From the NCBI GenBank assembly GCA_019057975.1, contig JAHLWJ010000101.1:1-13989 (forward strand): a DNA stretch of 13,989 bases, given 5' to 3'. Position 1 is the stretch's first letter. Each line of letters begins with the position of its first letter. The stretch is from Promethearchaeota archaeon. Lineage in GTDB: Archaea; Asgardarchaeota; Lokiarchaeia; Sigynarchaeales; SOKP01. The notes under the pieces were generated by a model, which did no database searches, was not told the origin of the DNA, and saw nothing but the letters and a program-made list of their open reading frames with translations. Shown here in pieces: positions 6,441 to 11,463 of the stretch. The translations under genes and the position numbers were made by a program.

Positions 6441-7538
6441 TTAAGTTGTTTTCACTCTTGTAGGAGGTATAAACACATCTCTTGGACCAGTTCTTTTTAA
6501 ATGTATCGCGTCTTCTGGACAATGGTGAGCACATACCCCACATCCAATACATTTTTCTGGATCAACGATAGCTTTATTATTCTCAGAAAAAATCGTTTCC
6601 ATTGGGCATATTTCAAGACAAGTCGCACATCCTACACATAATTCTTCATCCACTTCAGCAAGATAAGAGGATACAGTATGTAATGGCATAACTCCTCCTC
6701 GATACATTCCTATAATTCCACAACAACATTTACAGCAATTACAAATCGCTTCAATCCCTCGATTTGTGTCCGAGTGAACATGGAACACCTTATGAACTAA
6801 CCCTTGATCTTCAGCGTCTCTAAAGATTTTAATGGCTTCTTCTTTCGAAACTCGATGTCCGAAGTTTTTCTCGATCGCAAATTGGGCACTTTTATCAAAA
6901 AGAAAACAGTTATCCTTCGAAGCGCCTAATTTACAAGGATCACCTACAAGATCTTTATGATGGCGACAATAACAATGGGCAACGGCAATATCATCATATT
7001 CCTCAACATATTTTTTAATATCCTCAAAAGGCATTACAGTTTCTGTTCCTACTTCCACTTCCTTTTCTACTGGCAGAGTTCTATCAGTGGGAGGTAGACC
7101 TTTAAATGTATTAATCATAGTTTTGTAGTTAGTTTCATTAATCTTGTTCCTTTCAGAAAATAGCTTTTGAAACAATTTAGCTAACTTTATATGTTTCTCG
7201 TCTGTTTCTCCTCTCAGATTTGTGTATTCAAAGATACCTGGAAAGGGGCCCATAAGTCTGTAAACATTCAAACCACTTTTTTTACTCTTGGTGCCGATAA
7301 CAATGCCATTATACATCAAAACATCAAGCATTTCTAGAATAGAAGATTCATCCATATCAGTCTTCTCTTTAATTTGCTCAAGTGTTAAAGATGGCTTTTT
7401 AAATATTAATAAAAATTTTGCTTGTTCTTCAGTTATTAGTTCTTGGAGTAATTCTATCAAGCTTTCACTGACAGGAAAAGGAAAGACTCCCGCTTTAACA
7501 ATAGTCCTTGCTACTTTGTACCAAAATTTTTCAATCAT
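6441..7538 (-). CDS. Winged-helix plus cysteine-rich multi-cluster 4Fe-4S protein
   Basis: A 365-residue soluble protein, probably an electron carrier or redox-linked regulator. Three parts are visible. Residues about 35-96 resemble a winged-helix DNA-binding or interaction domain (KPSLTLEQIKEKTDMDESSI then a LDVLMYNGIV strand/helix region). The middle holds CYCRHH at 189-194, C202, C211 and a dense CNCCKCCCG run at 266-274 (six cysteines in eight residues). The end is a two-cluster ferredoxin: C301, C304, C307, C311 in CVGCATCLEICP and C330, C333, C336, C340 in CIGCGVCAHHCP. Eight cysteines fit two 4Fe-4S clusters; the middle ten could hold a further cluster or unusual metal site. ATG 7538 has TTTAAAAT about 24 bases upstream and looks leaderless. 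Its position ahead of a crotonase suggests electron transfer linked to acyl-CoA oxidation, which is inference. The ferredoxin domain is certain, the specific family not recognised. Confidence 0.88.
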   Translation of the reverse strand: MIEKFWYKVARTIVKAGVFPFPVSESLIELLQELITEEQAKFLLIFKKPSLTLEQIKEKTDMDESSILEMLDVLMYNGIVIGTKSKKSGLNVYRLMGPFPGIFEYTNLRGETDEKHIKLAKLFQKLFSERNKINETNYKTMINTFKGLPPTDRTLPVEKEVEVGTETVMPFEDIKKYVEEYDDIAVAHCYCRHHKDLVGDPCKLGASKDNCFLFDKSAQFAIEKNFGHRVSKEEAIKIFRDAEDQGLVHKVFHVHSDTNRGIEAICNCCKCCCGIIGMYRGGVMPLHTVSSYLAEVDEELCVGCATCLEICPMETIFSENNKAIVDPEKCIGCGVCAHHCPEDAIHLKRTGPRDVFIPPTRVKTT

Positions 7539-7558
7539 TCATATCCCTAACTTGCTAA

Positions 7559-7566
7559 TTTTAAAT
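7559..7566 (-). promoter_or_regulatory. TATA-like box of the Fe-S protein gene
   Basis: TTTAAAAT on the minus strand is centred about 24 bases before ATG 7538, consistent with a leaderless mRNA for the first gene of the Fe-S/crotonase/hydrolase run. Confidence 0.4.
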
Positions 7567-7724
7567 TAATTGATTAAAAGCTAAATAATTTAATTACATT
7601 TCGAGAAAAATTCTTAATAATCTATACAATTCAGCAAAAATCCACAAAAGAATATGCCTCTACTAATTTTTAAAGTAAACCTAATTAATAAAAGTTAAAA
7701 CAATAAGGGATAAGGTACAAATTT

Positions 7725-7898
7725 ATGAGGAGTGAAATTCAGGATAGGATGATTATATTGCAAAATTCCATCAAAGTATTAGAATTGATTTTAAAACAAC
7801 TTAAGAATCAAAATGAATCGTTTTCTTTAAACCGTATACAAAAACGCATTAATGTGTATAAACAAGAACTTCAAATACATAAAAAGATACTACTCTAA
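7725..7898 (+). CDS. Small helical hypothetical protein, 57 aa
   Basis: An unrecognised 57-residue basic protein starting MRSEIQDRMIILQNSIKVLE and ending YKQELQIHKKILL. Regular leucine/isoleucine spacing with many K, Q, N and E residues suggests two amphipathic helices joined by a turn near NQNESFS (28-34), i.e. a small coiled-coil hairpin. There are no cysteines or membrane segments. ATG 7725 follows AGGGATAAGG about eight to seventeen bases upstream, a weak ribosome-binding site, and a T8 tract starts 15 bases after the stop. It lies divergent from the Fe-S gene and upstream of the aminotransferase on the same strand. The compact unit and the biased composition support a real gene; function is unknown. 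Confidence 0.5.
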   Translation: MRSEIQDRMIILQNSIKVLELILKQLKNQNESFSLNRIQKRINVYKQELQIHKKILL

Positions 7899-7912
7899 GA
7901 ATATCCCACTCA

Positions 7913-7920
7913 TTTTTTTT
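7913..7920 (+). terminator. T8 tract after the 57-aa gene
   Basis: Eight consecutive Ts begin 15 bases past the stop of the small gene, a typical archaeal T-tract terminator that would separate it from the aminotransferase downstream. Confidence 0.45.
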
Positions 7921-8109
7921 GTTAAAATTCAGTAAGTGATCTTTATATATATTTTTTCAATGGTTTTTCATTGATATTTTAATCAACAGAAAGATCTAAA
8001 CTGAAAAATTTTAAATTTTTTGAAAATGTTTAATTTACATATTTCAAAACCAAAATTTAAAGTGATGGTGTTTTAAATTACACTAGAATATGCTGAAAGG
8101 GTAAAAAGA

Positions 8110-9258
8110 TTGCCTACATATATTTTTGTTGAGATTGAGCAATTAATAGCTGAAGGGAGGAAAAAAGGAATCGATTTTATCCCTCTAGGAATAGGAGATC
8201 CTGATTTGACTACACCTGAATTCATTATAGAAGAGATGATTGAACAAGCAAAAATTCCGAGCAATCAAAACTACCCTTCAAGTATGGGTGAGGATTTTTT
8301 TAGAGAATCAGTTGCTAGATGGAATAAAGTAAGATATGGAGTGGACTTAGATCCTGAAACCGAAGTTTCGCATGTAAATGGAGGAAAAGAGGGTGTTGCC
8401 AATATAGCACGAGTGTTTGTTAATCCTGGTGATGTTGTCCTATGTCCTAATCCAGGATATCCGGTATATGTAAATGGTGCAACAAAATTATGTGATGGAG
8501 AACCATATTTACTACCTTTAAAAAAAGAGAACAATTTTCTACCAGATTTAGATGATGTTGACTCAAAGCTACTTAAAAAAGCCAAGCTGTTGTATTTAAA
8601 TTACCCTAATAATCCAACTGGGGCAATTATCCCCCAAGAGTTTTTAAAAAAGGTCGTAGATTATGCAGAGGATTATAATTTCGTTATTGTATATGACAAT
8701 CCTTATTCAGAATTTACTTTTGAAGACTATATTGCTCCAAGTATACTACAAGTAACTAATGAACATGTTGAATTAAATAGTGCTTCAAAGATGTTTAACA
8801 TGACAGGATTTCGGTGTGGTTGGGTTGCAGGAAATGCCGATATTGTCAAAGGGCTAAGAAAAGTAAAATCTCAAATCGACTCTGGTGGGCCAATTTTTAT
8901 TCAAAAAGCAGTAGCTAAAGGATTAGATTTGTATGAATCTCAAAAAAAGCCAGGTGTTATCGCAAAAAATATAGAGATATATGAAAAACGCAGAAATACT
9001 CTTGTTGAAGGTTTAAATAAAATAGGTTGGAAAACCGACTTACCCAAAGCAACATTTTACGTTTGGACTCAAATTCCTGCAAAGTATTGTAAGATGTCTT
9101 GTATGGAATTTACTAAAAAATTAATTGATGTTGGAGTAATAATTACACCAGGAACTGGATTTGGGGAATATGGAGAAGGATTTGTAAGATTTGCTTTAAC
9201 TCAACCCATTGAACGGATTAAGGAAGCAGTAGAAAGAATTAATAAATTATTGAACTAA
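8110..9258 (+). CDS. Class I/II aminotransferase, LL-diaminopimelate aminotransferase type
   Basis: A PLP-dependent aminotransferase, likely making amino acids or LL-diaminopimelate in the cytosol. Counting from the TTG at 8110: GIGDPDLTTPE at 27-37, NYPNNPTG at 164-171, YDNPYSEF with D196/Y199 contacting PLP, the Schiff-base lysine K227 in SASKMFNMTGFRCGW, and the carboxylate-binding R360 in GEGFVRFALTQP. The GFGEYGEGF ending is typical of the LL-diaminopimelate group, but aspartate- or alanine-type specificity cannot be excluded. The start is doubtful. The family's N-terminal arm is found upstream in frame as LEYAERVKRLPTYIF, so translation should begin before 8110, yet no ATG, GTG or other TTG occurs back to a TAA at 8074. 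ATT at 8077, or ATG at 8065 just ahead of that TAA, are the candidates. Family assignment is firm, the 5' end is not. Confidence 0.92.
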   Translation: MPTYIFVEIEQLIAEGRKKGIDFIPLGIGDPDLTTPEFIIEEMIEQAKIPSNQNYPSSMGEDFFRESVARWNKVRYGVDLDPETEVSHVNGGKEGVANIARVFVNPGDVVLCPNPGYPVYVNGATKLCDGEPYLLPLKKENNFLPDLDDVDSKLLKKAKLLYLNYPNNPTGAIIPQEFLKKVVDYAEDYNFVIVYDNPYSEFTFEDYIAPSILQVTNEHVELNSASKMFNMTGFRCGWVAGNADIVKGLRKVKSQIDSGGPIFIQKAVAKGLDLYESQKKPGVIAKNIEIYEKRRNTLVEGLNKIGWKTDLPKATFYVWTQIPAKYCKMSCMEFTKKLIDVGVIITPGTGFGEYGEGFVRFALTQPIERIKEAVERINKLLN

Positions 9259-9306
9259 TAATTGATAAAAAAAAGACTATATATATTTTATATCTGAAAG
9301 GGATTC

Positions 9307-9486
9307 TTATCCAGAAGATTTGGTATATTTTTTCCTAAGATATCCCAATCTTTTTTCATCCTTAGCTTGAAGAGATTCAGCAAATCCATCTAAACCTTCA
9401 AACATCATCATAAGTGGAGTGTTCTCAGAATCCCAATCTTTATAATAATCCAATATCAGATCCATATCGTCTGATTCCTTTTCCAG
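9307..9486 (-). CDS. Small acidic hypothetical protein, 52-59 aa
   Basis: An unrecognised small ORF ending at TAA 9307-9309. From ATG 9465 it is 52 residues: MDLILDYYKDWDSENTPLMM at the start and GYLRKKYTKSSG at the end, with an acidic, probably helical middle. A perfect GGAGGTGA lies at 9493-9500, but it is 30 bases from the ATG; it is nine bases from an in-frame CTG at 9486, close to the spacing seen for the crotonase gene. Initiation at CTG would add MEKESDD for 59 residues. The ribosome-binding site sits in the loop of a 9-bp inverted repeat, with the CTG in the stem. No other gene lies upstream on this strand, so it would be monocistronic. Function is unknown, but the Shine-Dalgarno and protein-like composition argue for a real gene. 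Confidence 0.45.
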   Translation of the reverse strand: MEKESDDMDLILDYYKDWDSENTPLMMMFEGLDGFAESLQAKDEKRLGYLRKKYTKSSG

Positions 9487-9528
9487 TAGTTTTCACCTCC
9501 ATTTTTAATTTGGTCTTTCACTGGAAAA
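9479..9528. repeat. 9-bp inverted repeat enclosing the Shine-Dalgarno
   Basis: TTTTCCAGT (9479-9487) and ACTGGAAAA (9520-9528) are perfect inverted arms 32 bases apart. In minus-strand RNA they could pair so that GGAGGTGA is in the loop and the CTG is within the 3' arm. Alternatively it is a binding site for a dimeric regulator. Confidence 0.4.
9493..9500 (-). promoter_or_regulatory. Strong Shine-Dalgarno GGAGGTGA
   Basis: GGAGGTGA on the minus strand is a near-full anti-16S match and the strongest in the window. It points to the small ORF ending at 9307, with the first in-frame start-like codon (CTG) nine bases past GGAGG. Confidence 0.5.
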
Positions 9529-9882
9529 TAATTTCTTATCTTGACCAAGCTCTAGTAAATTTTATGAGATGTAGTGTTAAAAGAGAACAAATCAGTAAAA
9601 ATTATAAGAAAAAGGTCGAAAGGATTTATTCTCTCTTAATAATACTACGGATAATTACCGGCTTTACGGATAATGTAAAACCACACCAATAATCCATAGC
9701 ATTATGTGAAAAACTCATTAATAAAAAGATGTTATATGTCATATTTAAACTTTACCCATATATTTCCCATTTGTCATAGCACCTTAAGCAAAATTGACAT
9801 AAAAGTATAATGTGTTTTTAAGAAGAAAACCAATAATAATTTTTTAAATCAATACAGATTTTATTTAAAATAATATTGAATT
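9529..9882. other. Gene-poor stretch before the GH4 gene
   Basis: About 350 bases without a convincing gene. An ATG at 9564 opens 42 basic codons to 9692 on the plus strand, with no promoter or ribosome-binding site that I trust. T-rich stretches and TTTATTTA near 9861-9868 may belong to the GH4 promoter. The motif TGTCATA occurs near 9740 and 9775, too short to interpret. No tRNA-like or repeat structure was seen. Confidence 0.4.
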
Positions 9883-11229
9883 TTGAGAAATGGGATTTTA
9901 AATATTATAGAAAAGAAAATAGTTTTAGTAGGGGCAGGTTCGACATCATTTGGACCCAGCATGTTTAATGACATCTATTTAAGTGATGTTTTAGAAGGAT
10001 CTACAATTGTGCTTCATGACATTGATAAGACAAAATTAGAAATGATATATGAATTATTACTTGCTGAGAATGAAAGATTAAATAATAAATTCAATCTTGA
10101 ACGAACGACTGATAGGTCTTCGGCTTTTAAAGGCGCTGATTTTATAATTAATTCCATAGAAGTGGGTGAACGATTTAGATTGTGGAGACAAGATTTTGAA
10201 ATTCCTAGAAAACATGGTTCACATCAGATTTTGGGCGAATGTGGAGGTCCAGGGGGGTCATTTCATTCATGGCGGATTATACCACCTATATTGGATATAG
10301 TTAAAGATGCTGAAAAAATCTGCCCAAATGCTTTTTTTATCAATTTTTCAAACCCTTTATCTCGAGTATGTTTAGCGATAAAAAGAAGTGTGAAGGATTT
10401 AAAATATATTGGGTTATGCCATCAAATTGCCTTTATGGTACGCCACTTACCTAGGATATTCAACAAATCAATAAAAAATCTGAAAATGAAAGTAGGGGGA
10501 CTCAACCATTTTGCATTCCTTTTAGGACTTGAGGACTTATCAACAGGGAAAGACTTAATACCTAAATTTAAGAAGAAGGCATTGAATTATTTCAAAGAGC
10601 GTGAGAATAGATTTGAATTTTCTATGCTTACATTTGAATTTTTTAAGAGATTTGGTTATTTTCCTTACGTCGGTGATAACCACCTAGGAGAGTACCTACA
10701 AACCGGTTCAGAATTTACAGAAACTCAGGATATGATAGATTGGATAGATCGCATGGATCAAATAGGGCAGTATGTATATGAAAGATTTCTATATTACTAT
10801 AAGCGATTTAAAAGAGAAAAATATTCTAGGAGAAGCATTTTATTTGGAGGTCGTTCTGGAGAGAGAGCGATTCCTATAATCGAAGCAATAATTAATGATA
10901 GAAATTCTTATGAATTTGCTGTGAATATTCCAAATGATAACATCATTGAAAATCTGCCTCAAGATTTAATACTTGAATGTTCAGCAACGGTTAATAAGGA
11001 TGGTGTTCATGGTGTTAAGATCGGTGCTTTGCCTAAGAATATAGCAGCGTTACTTCGCATTGAAGCCACAATACAAGATTTGTGTGTTGAGGCAGTTTTA
11101 ACCAGATCTAAAGACCTTGCAATAGCATGTTTGGCTATAGATCCGAATGTGGGTAGTTTTGAAATGGCAGAAAGCATCTTTGATGAGATGAGCGAAGTGC
11201 AACAAGGGTTTCTCCCAAAATTCAAATGA
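9883..11229 (+). CDS. Glycoside hydrolase family 4, NAD- and metal-dependent (alpha-glucosidase/galactosidase/uronidase type)
   Basis: A 448-residue cytosolic GH4 enzyme, a family that cleaves glycosides by an NAD-assisted oxidation-elimination route with a divalent metal. Seen here: the Rossmann GAGSTSFG at 17-24, acidic HDID at 45-48, GGPGG at 121-125, the NFSNPLSR block with N157, the metal-binding C179-H180 in GLCHQ, H209 in GGLNHF, and GDNHLGEYL at 264-272. A histidine after the cysteine (CH rather than CN or CD) is known from members acting on non-phosphorylated sugars, so alpha-glucosidase, alpha-galactosidase or uronidase activity is likelier than a 6-phospho-glycosidase. Length is normal. 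TTG 9883 is the only usual start after an upstream TGA, and the Rossmann strand begins ten residues later. A TTTATTTA box lies about 19 bases upstream, slightly close. No sugar transporter adjoins it, and the source of its substrate is unknown. Family is firm, substrate open. Confidence 0.9.
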   Translation: MRNGILNIIEKKIVLVGAGSTSFGPSMFNDIYLSDVLEGSTIVLHDIDKTKLEMIYELLLAENERLNNKFNLERTTDRSSAFKGADFIINSIEVGERFRLWRQDFEIPRKHGSHQILGECGGPGGSFHSWRIIPPILDIVKDAEKICPNAFFINFSNPLSRVCLAIKRSVKDLKYIGLCHQIAFMVRHLPRIFNKSIKNLKMKVGGLNHFAFLLGLEDLSTGKDLIPKFKKKALNYFKERENRFEFSMLTFEFFKRFGYFPYVGDNHLGEYLQTGSEFTETQDMIDWIDRMDQIGQYVYERFLYYYKRFKREKYSRRSILFGGRSGERAIPIIEAIINDRNSYEFAVNIPNDNIIENLPQDLILECSATVNKDGVHGVKIGALPKNIAALLRIEATIQDLCVEAVLTRSKDLAIACLAIDPNVGSFEMAESIFDEMSEVQQGFLPKFK

Positions 11230-11257
11230 TTAGTAGCTTATTAACATCGAAATATAA

Positions 11258-11263
11258 TTTTTT
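11258..11263 (+). terminator. T6 tract after the GH4 gene
   Basis: Six Ts start 29 bases past the GH4 stop codon, a modest T-tract terminator candidate before the 234-base gap to the membrane protein gene. Confidence 0.25.
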
Positions 11264-11403
11264 AAACCGAGAAAGAATTTACGAAATAGTTAATAATTTT
11301 TTTGATTATTTATCACTTTTCGAAATATTTTTGAGTTTTGTGTCAAAATTTAATAAAACCTTTTATACTTCATTTTCACATAAGTAAATATATTTCATAA
11401 AAA

Positions 11404-11414
11404 TTTATATATTA
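11404..11414 (+). promoter_or_regulatory. TATA-like sequence upstream of the giant membrane protein gene
   Basis: TTTATATATTA is centred about 55 bases before ATG 11464, which would give a leader near 30 bases; a second candidate, TTATATT at 11424-11430, would give a leader of about 12. AGGGCG touches the ATG and is too close to be a good ribosome-binding site. Confidence 0.3.
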
Positions 11415-11463
11415 ACATTTCCATTATATTCAAGGAATCTGATCCAACATAATTTGTAGGGCG

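Noticed and set aside
7288..7569. 93-codon plus-strand frame opposite the start of the Fe-S gene
   Set aside because: Antisense to the winged-helix-coding region, without supporting signals.
7957..7974. TCAATG...CATTGA 6-bp inverted repeat with T-rich loop
   Set aside because: Short arms in an AT-rich intergenic stretch, not placed at a gene end or promoter; likely chance.
8271..8585. 104-codon minus-strand frame inside the aminotransferase
   Set aside because: Fully antisense to conserved aminotransferase motifs, with no promoter of its own.
9414..9692. 93-codon plus-strand frame (92 aa from GTG 9414; 42 aa from ATG 9564)
   Set aside because: No promoter or ribosome-binding site in the right place, basic low-complexity product, and its first part overlaps the better supported minus-strand small ORF.
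9735..9800. TGTCATA repeats and TGTCA...TGACA inverted pairs
   Set aside because: Copies are only 5-7 bases in AT-rich sequence with irregular spacing; insufficient to call an operator.
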